NCBI GenBank assembly: GCA_030614945.1
Contig: JAUXAH010000096.1
Coordinates: 1-6,912, forward strand
DNA: 6,912 nt
From: Phycisphaerae bacterium
Lineage (GTDB): Bacteria > Planctomycetota > Phycisphaerae > Sedimentisphaerales > SG8-4
Reading direction: 5' to 3'
Below the pieces are notes generated by a model, which searched no databases, was not told where the DNA came from, and saw nothing but the letters and a program-made list of their open reading frames with translations. The position numbers and the translations under genes are program-made. Below are positions 1 to 6,303 of the stretch, in pieces (positions within the stretch are counted from its first letter, which is position 1; every line of letters begins with the position of its first letter).

Positions 1-1130
1 CCATTACCGGTCGCGGGACATTAGACGGCCAGGGGAAGCCGTGGTGGGAAGCGTTGCGCAAAGATAAAAACAAGAAGAGAAGCGAAAAGAAGATACTTAC
101 CTATGGCCGCCCAAGGGTAATCAACCTTTACCGCTGCCGAAACGTCCTGATACAGGGAGTGACCATCATCGACTCTCCTTCGTGGACGGTCCATCCGGTC
201 GGTTGCGAAAACCTTGTTGTGGAAGGCATTTCGATTATCAATCCCGAGGACGGCCCCAACACCGACGGCATAAACCCCGAGTCCTGCCGCAATGTGCGCA
301 TCTCGAACTGCTTCATAGACACGGGCGACGACTGCATCACGTTGAAATCGGGACGTGATGAAGAAGGCCGGTTAAAAGGAAAGCCCACTGAAAACGTTGT
401 CATCACTAACTGTGTGATGTACAAAGGCCACGGTGCTGTGGTTATTGGCAGCGAGATGTCAGGAGGTGTCCGCAACGTTAGCGTAAGCAACATCGTGTGT
501 GTTGGCACTGACCGTGCTGTTCGCATTAAGAGTACGCGGGGGCGAGGTGGGGTGGTGGAAAACATTCGTTTCTCTAACTTTGTGGTCGAAAACGTGAGGG
601 AACCGATTTACATCACTACTTTTTACACAAAGACCGATCCAGAACCTGTTTCAGAGCGGACCCCTGTTTTTCGCGATATAGCCATCAGCCATTTTACAAT
701 CAAGAAATCGTTCTGCACGGCAAAAATACTTGGATTGCCCGAAATGCCCATTCAGGGGCTGCGTATCACCGATGTCGTAGCCTCGACAGAGGTGGGGTTC
801 TTTTGTGACAGCACTGTGGGTCTTGAACTACAAAACGTACAGGTGAACACTGCCAAGGGCCCCTCTTTTCATCTCAGGAACTGCACGAATCTAAGGCTCT
901 CTGGAACAGAAACGACGAAGCCCCGAGCCAATGGCCCAGTTGTCCTGCTGGAGAGTGTCCAGGATGCTTTTATCCATGGGTGCAGGGCATTTTCTGGAAC
1001 CGGTAACTTTCTCGAGGTTGGGGGAAAAGCGAGCAAAGGTATTGTTCTGGTCGGAAACGAGCTTTCGGCTGCGAAAAAACCCTTCGTTTTGAAAAAAGGT
1101 GTTCCAGAAGGAGCTGTTGTGGAGAGATAG
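1..1130 (+). CDS. GH28 family glycoside hydrolase (polygalacturonase-like), 5' end outside window
   Basis: This is a right-handed beta-helix enzyme of glycoside hydrolase family 28, which hydrolyses galacturonan or rhamnogalacturonan backbones or terminal galacturonates of pectin. The frame is open from position 3 and the first residues read ITGRGTLDGQGKPWWEA, a typical GH28 stretch, so a TTG at 54 is not the real start and the N-terminus lies left of the window. The family catalytic signatures are complete and in order: NTDG (258-269), GDD within DTGDDC (about 321-338), GHG (426-434) and RIK (522-530). The enzyme should therefore be active. The remaining 200 or so residues continue as beta-helix coils with repeated N-V/L-x-L/I turns. 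It ends at TAG 1128-1130. Exact specificity (endo, exo, rhamno-) cannot be read from this part. A signal peptide would be in the missing part. The gene belongs to a separate transcription unit from the operon starting at 1654. Confidence 0.93.
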   Translation, partial: ITGRGTLDGQGKPWWEALRKDKNKKRSEKKILTYGRPRVINLYRCRNVLIQGVTIIDSPSWTVHPVGCENLVVEGISIINPEDGPNTDGINPESCRNVRISNCFIDTGDDCITLKSGRDEEGRLKGKPTENVVITNCVMYKGHGAVVIGSEMSGGVRNVSVSNIVCVGTDRAVRIKSTRGRGGVVENIRFSNFVVENVREPIYITTFYTKTDPEPVSERTPVFRDIAISHFTIKKSFCTAKILGLPEMPIQGLRITDVVASTEVGFFCDSTVGLELQNVQVNTAKGPSFHLRNCTNLRLSGTETTKPRANGPVVLLESVQDAFIHGCRAFSGTGNFLEVGGKASKGIVLVGNELSAAKKPFVLKKGVPEGAVVER

Positions 1131-1234
1131 GAGCAGCTTGGGAAATACGCGACTACGATTAGCAGGGAGAGGTATGCTTCGAGGGAGGAGATTGTGAAGG
1201 GGGGGTGTACGGTGTTCCTTTCCCATCCTAATTT

Positions 1235-1406
1235 GTAACCGTTCACGGGGTAAGTATGCTGATTTTGAGCTGTTATGGACGATTGGATTAACTATTTCGC
1301 CAAAAAATCTTATAAATCTTTAAATAAATCTTAAAAACACCTTGCACAATAACAAAAATCAGCTATATTGAGCTATAGACGCTGGTTTAAACCCGTGAAC
1401 GGTTAC
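1235..1406. mobile_element. 172-bp MITE-like element with IS66-type ends
   Basis: The two ends are perfect 15-bp inverted repeats: GTAACCGTTCACGGG at 1235-1249 and its reverse complement at 1392-1406. A second, subterminal inverted pair (GCTGATTTT at 1258-1266, AAAATCAGC at 1355-1363) makes the ends longer imperfect repeats. Immediately outside lie CCTAATTT (1227-1234) and CCCAATTT (1407-1414), matching at 7 of 8 positions, which reads as an aged 8-bp target duplication. IS66-family insertion sequences are known for ends starting GTAA and for 8-bp duplications, so the family assignment is reasonable. The interior is AT-rich, includes three AAATCTT copies between 1305 and 1332, and encodes no transposase, so the element would need a transposase supplied in trans. 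It could also be a solo internal-deletion remnant. Confidence 0.72.
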
Positions 1407-1429
1407 CCCAATTTTAACTAAAAAAGGTA

Positions 1430-1457
1430 TTGACTCCTACTCTATATATGTTATAAT
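1430..1457 (+). promoter_or_regulatory. Strong sigma70-type promoter with extended -10
   Basis: A -35 box TTGACT (1430-1435) and a perfect -10 box TATAAT (1452-1457) are separated by 16 bp. The dinucleotide TG sits one base upstream of the -10 (1449-1450), giving an extended -10. The 1411-1427 stretch just upstream is A/T-rich and could act as an UP element. Transcription would start near 1464 and run into the VTC operon with a leader of about 190 nt. The -35 lies only 16 nt beyond the flanking duplication of the inserted element. Confidence 0.75.
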
Positions 1458-1508
1458 AAGTCAGTTTGGTGGTTTGGGGAAAAATTGGTTTTTACGCAAT
1501 GGATTTGC

Positions 1509-1560
1509 GGCTCAAACGTCTTTTTGCAAGGAGGGTATCCGATAATAGGGCTCAAAAGTC
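1509..1560 (+). repeat. 12-nt direct repeat in the operon leader
   Basis: GGCTCAAACGTC (1509-1520) recurs as GGCTCAAAAGTC (1549-1560), 11 of 12 identical and exactly 40 nt apart, inside the predicted 5' leader. Between and around them, GGGTA (1533-1537) could pair with TACCC (1566-1570). A 21-codon frame (ATG 1499 to TAA 1562-1564) spans both copies but lacks a convincing ribosome-binding site. I do not recognise a known riboswitch; a regulatory role is a guess from position. Confidence 0.45.
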
Positions 1561-1653
1561 GTAAGTACCCAGAATAAATAGCTTTACGATTGTGGTTTCT
1601 TGAATATCGGGTGATTTAAAGCGTAAGGTTGATATGTTTGGAAGAGGGTTAAT

Positions 1654-2511
1654 ATGTTCGGAGGGTGTAGATCACTAAAAAAGAGCCCCGAGCAAAAGAC
1701 GGGCTCACATCGTCGTAAAAGCGGCATCAGCACTGTAATAAAAGGGGCGAGGGAGCCGGTCAATGGAACTCTGCGACACCGCTATGAGCTGAAATATCGC
1801 ATCAGTGAGTCGCAAGCTGAGGCGATTGCGCAGTTTGTCAAGTCCTACTTGCACCTGGACCGTTACTGCAAATTACGGCGAGGCGGCCGCTATCCGATCG
1901 TCAGTCTCTATTTGGACTCGAACGATTTTCTGCTCTGCCGAGAAAGTCTGACAGGGCAGAAAAATCGCTATAAGCTGCGGATACGCAGTTATACCGACGA
2001 GCCGGACTATCCTTGTTTTTTCGAGATCAAACGCCGGATGGACGCGACTATTCTCAAAAGCCGGGCCCGCATTATGCATCAGGATGTAGGCGCTTTGCTT
2101 TCGGGATTGTCTCTACCACCGCAAAATTATAATGTCGATGATGAGGACACGCTCAGACAGTTCCGGTTGTATATGGACAGTATTAATGCCAGACCCGTAA
2201 TACAAGTTCGCTATATGCGGCAAGCGTATGAAGGCGACTCGGACAACAGGGTAAGGGTGACCTTTGACCAACAGCTATGCTATAAGGTCACCACTGCGCC
2301 CGAAGTAGCGCTTAACGGCCGCGGCTGGCAGCATCATTCCATATCCTTAAGCGGTGTGATTTTAGAGATCAAGTTTACCGATGCTTACCCGGCGTGGATA
2401 AGCCAAATGGCCAAGTATTTCGACTTACGGCAGCAACCAACATCGAAATATGTTTCTTCAGTAAAAGAGTCCTGTATGCTGAGGTTCTGTGCGCCGCTAT
2501 TAAGGGGGTAG
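1654..2511 (+). CDS. VTC-domain polyphosphate-polymerase-like protein
   Basis: This 285-residue protein matches the VTC domain, a triphosphate-tunnel-fold beta barrel that in yeast Vtc4 polymerises ATP gamma-phosphates into polyphosphate. The tunnel motifs are visible in order: RYELKY (43-48, Lys47), YLDS (86-89), the RYKLRIRSY strand (105-113), FEIKRR (123-128), RPVIQVRY (180-187), RVRVTFD (199-205), LEIKF (237-241) and SKY (264-266). These supply the basic residues lining the tunnel and the metal-binding Glu238. The catalytic set looks intact. There are no membrane segments, so the protein is cytosolic. A Lys/Arg-rich extension of about 40 residues precedes the domain. ATG 1654 was chosen because GAAGAGGG lies 5 nt upstream. 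It is the first gene of the operon, 5 nt before the DUF4956 gene, its usual bacterial partner. The bacterial product is usually assumed to be polyphosphate, but this is not proven for this subfamily. Confidence 0.9.
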   Translation: MFGGCRSLKKSPEQKTGSHRRKSGISTVIKGAREPVNGTLRHRYELKYRISESQAEAIAQFVKSYLHLDRYCKLRRGGRYPIVSLYLDSNDFLLCRESLTGQKNRYKLRIRSYTDEPDYPCFFEIKRRMDATILKSRARIMHQDVGALLSGLSLPPQNYNVDDEDTLRQFRLYMDSINARPVIQVRYMRQAYEGDSDNRVRVTFDQQLCYKVTTAPEVALNGRGWQHHSISLSGVILEIKFTDAYPAWISQMAKYFDLRQQPTSKYVSSVKESCMLRFCAPLLRG

Positions 2512-2516
2512 TAACT

Positions 2517-3218
2517 ATGGATAGAATCTGGCAAGTATTTGAAGAGACCCCTGTTGCAGGTGGAAGAGTCTTTACTCTCGAAGGCATCCTTTTGTCCCTA
2601 TTACTGGCCTTTGTTCTGGGGCAGGTTATAGCCTGGGTTTACCACGCCACCCATAGTGGTCTGTCCTACTCAAAGTCCTTTGTGCAGGCGCTGATTTTAA
2701 TCACCGTCGTGGTAGCAATGGTTATGACCGTCATCGGCAACAATATCATCACCGCTGTTGGGCTGATGGGTGCTTTAGCGATTATCCGTTTTCGCAACAT
2801 CATCAAGGACACTCGTGACATAGCATTCATTTTCTGTACGCTGGTGGTCGGTATGGCAGCCGGCTCCCAGCGATACGGCACCGCCATTATCGGCACCGTT
2901 GTTCTCAGTTTGATAGTAATATACCTGTATCTGACCGGCTTCGGCACGCATGAGCCAAACAATGGTTTTTTGCGGTTTAGTCTTAAGGGTCCTATTGGCT
3001 CTGAGCACCCAATTCCCGCTATTCTTAAACGTTTCTGCGGCAAATTCACCCTCATATCGTCGCAAGAGGGCGACTTTGGCGTCTCCGCCGTTGAGTACGC
3101 TTACCAGTTGATAATACGAAATGCCGCAAAAAATGAACTGATGTTGTCCGAACTGAAAAAAGTCGAGGGTATCGAGAGTATCAACCTGACGATGCAGGAA
3201 CGGCTGCTGGAGGTTTAG
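2517..3218 (+). CDS. DUF4956 integral membrane protein
   Basis: This 233-residue protein belongs to the DUF4956 family, whose genes commonly sit next to bacterial VTC-domain genes. It has about five hydrophobic segments (roughly 22-43, 54-74, 76-90, 101-117 and 120-141). The conserved family stretch covers 82-106 and includes GLMGALAIIRFRN and KDTRDIAF. A soluble region of about 90 residues at the C-terminus (145-233) is probably cytoplasmic and ends in a small alpha/beta fold. The start at ATG 2517 is favoured over an upstream in-frame start near 2394. It has AAGGGGG (2502-2508) 8 nt upstream, and an upstream start would overlap the VTC gene by over 100 nt. The gap to the VTC stop is 5 nt, indicating tight co-expression. 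It resembles the role of the small membrane domain of yeast VTC, which anchors the polymerase and forms the translocation path. This role is an inference, since the molecular function of the family is not established to my knowledge. Confidence 0.88.
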   Translation: MDRIWQVFEETPVAGGRVFTLEGILLSLLLAFVLGQVIAWVYHATHSGLSYSKSFVQALILITVVVAMVMTVIGNNIITAVGLMGALAIIRFRNIIKDTRDIAFIFCTLVVGMAAGSQRYGTAIIGTVVLSLIVIYLYLTGFGTHEPNNGFLRFSLKGPIGSEHPIPAILKRFCGKFTLISSQEGDFGVSAVEYAYQLIIRNAAKNELMLSELKKVEGIESINLTMQERLLEV

Positions 3219-3225
3219 CGCACGT

Positions 3226-4452
3226 ATGACAAGAATAGGCTCAAAGAGTTACTGGTTTCGTCGTTTGTATCTGCATTTTTTGCCTATCCTGGTATGGTTG
3301 GGAACGGTGGCATGCGTGGTCGCGCTTTTTCAGCGTCGCGCTGAACGTTTTGAAATTCCGGGTTTTGCGCAGGGTCAAGTGCGTCACGTTAAAGCTACCT
3401 CTCCGGGGCGGTTGAAAAGCGTTTCTGTTCAATTATTTGAGAAAGTCAGCCTGGGCGATACAGTGGCTATAATCGATACTGTACTCGACAATGAAGCCCT
3501 GCTGGAAGGTCAATTAAAGGCACAATTGGATACTGCCCGGGCGGAGATAGAACACCTGATGGCCCAATTAGTCCCCATTCAGGAAACTATGCTCGCCGAA
3601 GCAGCTAATCTGGAAACCGACAAGGTTGAAGCGCAGCGACGATACGCTGTAGATGTAGAGAACGCCAGAGTTCTCATTCTGGAGACCAAAGCGTTGCTTG
3701 CAAGTGACCGGATAATCTTGGAAGACCTGGCCCTGGAGGTACAAATTGTCGAGGAGCTTCTGGCCGAGAAAGCTGTCGTACCTTATGAACTACAAAAAGC
3801 GCAGGTAGCGTACAGCACATTAGCGAAAAAGATTGAAGAGAATGAGCGCCTGCTGGAGCAGAGCGAGCAGGATTTGAAACAAGCACAAGAGCGCTATGAT
3901 GAATTTGCCCAACTCCAGCTGCAGCACCCATCAGTGGACAGTGCCCTTGAGGTTATACACAAAGAAATAGCGGTTCGGGAGCGGTGGATGGATGATTTGT
4001 GGGTACAACTTGAGGCGTTAGAGCTACGTCAAACGGTAAAGTTAAAAGCTCCGTTCGACGGCGTGGTCGTCCCACTTTATGGCAGGGCAGGCGAGGTTGT
4101 TTTACGCAGGTCGGGTGAGTCTATTTTACGCAGGCCGGGTGAGGTTGTTTTAGCCGGCGAGTCGATACTTGCCATAGCAGAGGCCAGGCCCCGTGAAATA
4201 ATCGCCTATGCCGCCGAAGAACAAATAGACCGGGTTCAAGAAGGAATGGGGGTTGAGCTTATCAAAAAGAGGGCGCAGAAAGTTACGATTGTGGAGTCTC
4301 GCGTAGTGCATGTCGGGCCGACTATGGAAAGAAAGCCGGAACGGTTGTGGCAAAATCCGAACATTCCTGAGTGGGGACTTCCCATATCGATAAAAATTCC
4401 CTCGGGTATGGAACTGGTCTCAGGTGAGTTAGTGGGAATAAGAAGCTTGTAG
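3226..4452 (+). CDS. HlyD/AcrA-type periplasmic adaptor (membrane fusion protein)
   Basis: This 408-residue protein has the architecture of membrane fusion proteins, which bridge an inner-membrane transporter to an outer-membrane channel. One N-terminal membrane segment (about 17-36) anchors it in the inner membrane. The first lipoyl half follows (about 52-84, with ATSPGRLKSVSV and GDTVAIID). A long alpha-helical hairpin, rich in Glu, Gln, Leu and Ala, covers about 88-268. The second lipoyl half (272-318) contains LKAPFDGVV and GESILAIAE, and a beta-barrel domain completes the C-terminus. The second lipoyl half carries an unusual insertion of tandem 8-residue units at 289-312. ATG 3226 lies 7 nt after the DUF4956 stop, with GGAGG at 3209-3213. 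The TolC-family gene follows 75 nt later. Normally such adaptors are paired with an RND, ABC or MFS pump, and none is present here. The neighbouring inner-membrane protein is DUF4956, which suggests it is the partner. Confidence 0.9.
   Translation: MTRIGSKSYWFRRLYLHFLPILVWLGTVACVVALFQRRAERFEIPGFAQGQVRHVKATSPGRLKSVSVQLFEKVSLGDTVAIIDTVLDNEALLEGQLKAQLDTARAEIEHLMAQLVPIQETMLAEAANLETDKVEAQRRYAVDVENARVLILETKALLASDRIILEDLALEVQIVEELLAEKAVVPYELQKAQVAYSTLAKKIEENERLLEQSEQDLKQAQERYDEFAQLQLQHPSVDSALEVIHKEIAVRERWMDDLWVQLEALELRQTVKLKAPFDGVVVPLYGRAGEVVLRRSGESILRRPGEVVLAGESILAIAEARPREIIAYAAEEQIDRVQEGMGVELIKKRAQKVTIVESRVVHVGPTMERKPERLWQNPNIPEWGLPISIKIPSGMELVSGELVGIRSL
4090..4161 (+). repeat. Three tandem 24-bp (8-codon) units inside the adaptor gene
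   Basis: Three in-frame units lie at 4090-4113, 4114-4137 and 4138-4161, encoding GEVVLRRS, GESILRRP and GEVVLAGE (residues 289-312). Units one and two share the exact stretch TTTTACGCAGG, and units one and three share GAGGTTGTTTTA. The likely ancestral sequence is a single GEVVLAGESIL strand pair, as in ordinary lipoyl halves, expanded by slippage or duplication without breaking the frame. Confidence 0.85.
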
Positions 4453-4498
4453 CCGGATGAATCCGGCAATCCGCCATCGTGTGGCGGGATGACGGATT
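4452..4498. repeat. REP-like palindromic repeat between adaptor and TolC-family genes
   Basis: The intercistronic gap contains GCCGGA-TGAA-TCCGGC (4452-4467), a perfect 6-bp stem with a tetraloop. It also contains CCGCCA-TCGTG-TGGCGG (4471-4487), another perfect 6-bp stem. An outer stem AATCCG (4460-4465) / CGGATT (4493-4498) would enclose the second hairpin and compete with the first. The TGGCGGGATGACGGAT core resembles dispersed intergenic palindromes (GGCGGGAATGACGG type) known from many Gram-negative genomes. No T-run follows, so it is not a classical terminator. It may set the ratio of downstream gene expression or protect the upstream mRNA from 3' decay. Confidence 0.7.
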
Positions 4499-4527
4499 TG
4501 ACAGACCTGGGGAGGGATACCAAATAT

Positions 4528-6303
4528 ATGATTTGCAGTTGTTTTACCAAAAAACTGGTGTATTCGATTATGTGCGTCCTCGCCGGCTTGTGTAGTTTAA
4601 GCGGGTGCGCTCGGCATGACTATAAAGCAGAAGCCGACGAAAAAGTTTATAAAATCATTGACCAAAAATGGCAGAAGGAATTCGGCAGCCGGGTTAACTA
4701 CAAGATTAGCGATACCGAGCCATCGCCCAATGATATTCAAATCGAAAAAGCCATCCCTGCCTCGGGCGTACTCGGCCTCCCGCAAGCAGTAGCGCTGGCA
4801 ACAGCACATAACCGCCTGTATCAATTAGAGAAAGAATTACTTTACACAACGGCTTTGGATTTGAGATTGACCCGACATGAGTTTGAAACAAAGTTTTTCA
4901 GCGGTGGAAGGGAAGCGTACGGCAAAGAGGGTGACGAGGAAGGACTCGGCGGCGAAGCAGACTTCGGTTTTGAGCGGCTGCTCGCCGACGGTGCGAGAAT
5001 CGGCGCAAAAGTTGGTATCGCCTGGTTCAGTGTGGTCACGGGCGACGTTAGTGGCGGGCTGGCCTCCATCCTGAGCGCAACCGTGATACAACCTCTGCTT
5101 CGCGGAAGCAACCGTAAAATCGTCCAGGAAAATCTCACCCAGGCCGAACGCAACACGCTCTATCAGGTGCGTTCGTTCAATCGGTTCCGCAAAACGTTCG
5201 TGGTTGGGGTCATCACTCAATACTACTGGGTTCTGCAGAACTATGACGCGGTAGAAAATGCGCACGAATATTACAAGACTCTTGACGAGATGTATGGGCC
5301 GGTCGAGAAATTGGTCAATGCAGGACGTTTGTTCAGTCTGGAGCTGGACCGCATCCGCCAGGAGAAGCTGGAAGCCTGGGATATTTATGTTCAGGCACAA
5401 AAAGAATACAAGCAGGCACTGGATGAGTTCAAGTTTTGGCAGTTGAGTTTCCCGGCAAATGTTGAATTCCAATTAGATGTTAATGAGCTTGAAGTTTTAA
5501 GGTCGGTGATGCAGTCTAAGCCCGAGTTTTCCGAGGCCGAGGCCATTGAAGTGGCATTGGTCGAGCGTCTGGACCTTGCTAACAGCGGCGACGCCATCGC
5601 TGATGCCGAGCGTAAGGTTCTTGTTGCCGCCGATGGTCTTCGTGGCGAATTAAACCTTTTCGTTGGTGTGGATGCTACCTCGCTTTCAGACTCTTCAGAA
5701 TTAGCAGGCGTAGGTGCTTTAGATGACGACTTTACCACCGACCGAGATCGTCTCAATCCACTGAGACGTTTGCGTGACAACAATCCGCTGAGAAGTTTTC
5801 TTGACGAGTCCGAGATTGGTGTCGATGTGGAGCTACCGCTGGACAGAGTTCTTGAACAAAACATATATCGCAAAGCTTTAATAGCCCTGAGCCAGCGTCA
5901 GCGCGAGTATGAGGAAATGTCCGATTGGGTAACATTGGAAGTGCGTCAGGCCTACCGTGACCTGACGGAAGCAGCCGAACGCTACCGTGTCCAGTCAGAC
6001 GGCGTCGCATTGGCAGAAAAACGCCTTAAGAATACCAATCTTCTGCTTCAGTACGGCCGAGCAAGCAGTCGCCGCGTGCTCAACGCCCAGGACGCCTTAT
6101 TTGACGCTCAGAATGCCGCTACGGAAGCTCTGGTAAGTTATGCTATCGCTACCTTGAATTTTTATCGTGATACCGGAGTCCTCCAGGTGCGCCCTGACGG
6201 AATGTGGGAGAAAGAAAGTGCACAAGAGAACAAGCCTAAAGACCAAAGACCACAGACCAAAGACCACAGCCCAAAAATTAAAGTCTTGCGTCCTGAGTCT
6301 TGA
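4528..6303 (+). CDS. TolC-family outer-membrane efflux lipoprotein (OEP domains)
   Basis: This 591-residue protein has two outer-membrane efflux protein repeats of the TolC type, forming a trimeric channel through the outer membrane and periplasm. The start at ATG 4528 is favoured over ATG 4489. It has GGGGAGGG at 4509-4516, and it directly yields a lipoprotein signal peptide (KK at 8-9, hydrophobic core, lipobox LSGC with Cys27), whereas the longer form adds a polar front and overlaps the palindromic repeat. Family signs are LGLPQAVALA (82-91), QPLLRG (188-193), VNAGRLFSLELDR (263-275), and the closing helix containing YGRASSRRVLNAQDAL and ALVSYAIATLNFYRDTG. It is longer than E. coli TolC (about 470 mature residues), with an acidic insert between the two halves. 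The natural family-like end is around VLQVRPDGMWE. The last 22 residues (570-591), rich in Lys, Pro and Gln, are encoded by a heptamer repeat array. It presumably docks with the adaptor encoded upstream. Confidence 0.9.
   Translation: MICSCFTKKLVYSIMCVLAGLCSLSGCARHDYKAEADEKVYKIIDQKWQKEFGSRVNYKISDTEPSPNDIQIEKAIPASGVLGLPQAVALATAHNRLYQLEKELLYTTALDLRLTRHEFETKFFSGGREAYGKEGDEEGLGGEADFGFERLLADGARIGAKVGIAWFSVVTGDVSGGLASILSATVIQPLLRGSNRKIVQENLTQAERNTLYQVRSFNRFRKTFVVGVITQYYWVLQNYDAVENAHEYYKTLDEMYGPVEKLVNAGRLFSLELDRIRQEKLEAWDIYVQAQKEYKQALDEFKFWQLSFPANVEFQLDVNELEVLRSVMQSKPEFSEAEAIEVALVERLDLANSGDAIADAERKVLVAADGLRGELNLFVGVDATSLSDSSELAGVGALDDDFTTDRDRLNPLRRLRDNNPLRSFLDESEIGVDVELPLDRVLEQNIYRKALIALSQRQREYEEMSDWVTLEVRQAYRDLTEAAERYRVQSDGVALAEKRLKNTNLLLQYGRASSRRVLNAQDALFDAQNAATEALVSYAIATLNFYRDTGVLQVRPDGMWEKESAQENKPKDQRPQTKDHSPKIKVLRPES

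Larger units (their letters stand above)
1131..1653. other. Intergenic region between the GH28 gene and the VTC operon
   Basis: These 523 bases hold no convincing gene. Positions 1131-1234 follow the GH28 stop and show no clear hairpin-plus-T-run terminator. Positions 1227-1414 hold the inserted inverted-repeat element with its flanking duplication. Positions 1411-1457 hold an AT-rich stretch and a strong promoter. Positions 1464 to 1653 would be the transcribed leader of the downstream operon. The base composition is clearly more AT-rich than the flanking genes, especially 1290-1460. Confidence 0.8.

Noticed and set aside
1342..1369. Outward promoter inside the MITE (TTGCAC, 16 bp, TATATT)
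   Set aside because: The -35 matches only half of the consensus, and a much stronger promoter lies 88 nt downstream.
1464..1600. Cyclic-di-GMP or other known riboswitch in the operon leader
   Set aside because: Some short G/C-rich pairings are possible, but the conserved core elements of classes I know were not found.
2394..2516. Upstream in-frame extension of the DUF4956 gene
   Set aside because: It would overlap the VTC gene by 118 nt, has no good ribosome-binding site, and the extra 41 residues look like an out-of-frame reading of the VTC C-terminus. ATG 2517 has a clear Shine-Dalgarno sequence.
4489..4527. Earlier ATG for the TolC-family gene
   Set aside because: Its start lies inside the palindromic repeat and puts 13 polar residues before the lipoprotein signal peptide. 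ATG 4528 has GGGGAGGG upstream and gives a standard signal.
4837..5472. 211-codon minus-strand open frame opposite the TolC-family gene
   Set aside because: It is fully antisense to a well-supported OEP gene, has no recognisable domain, and looks like a composition shadow.
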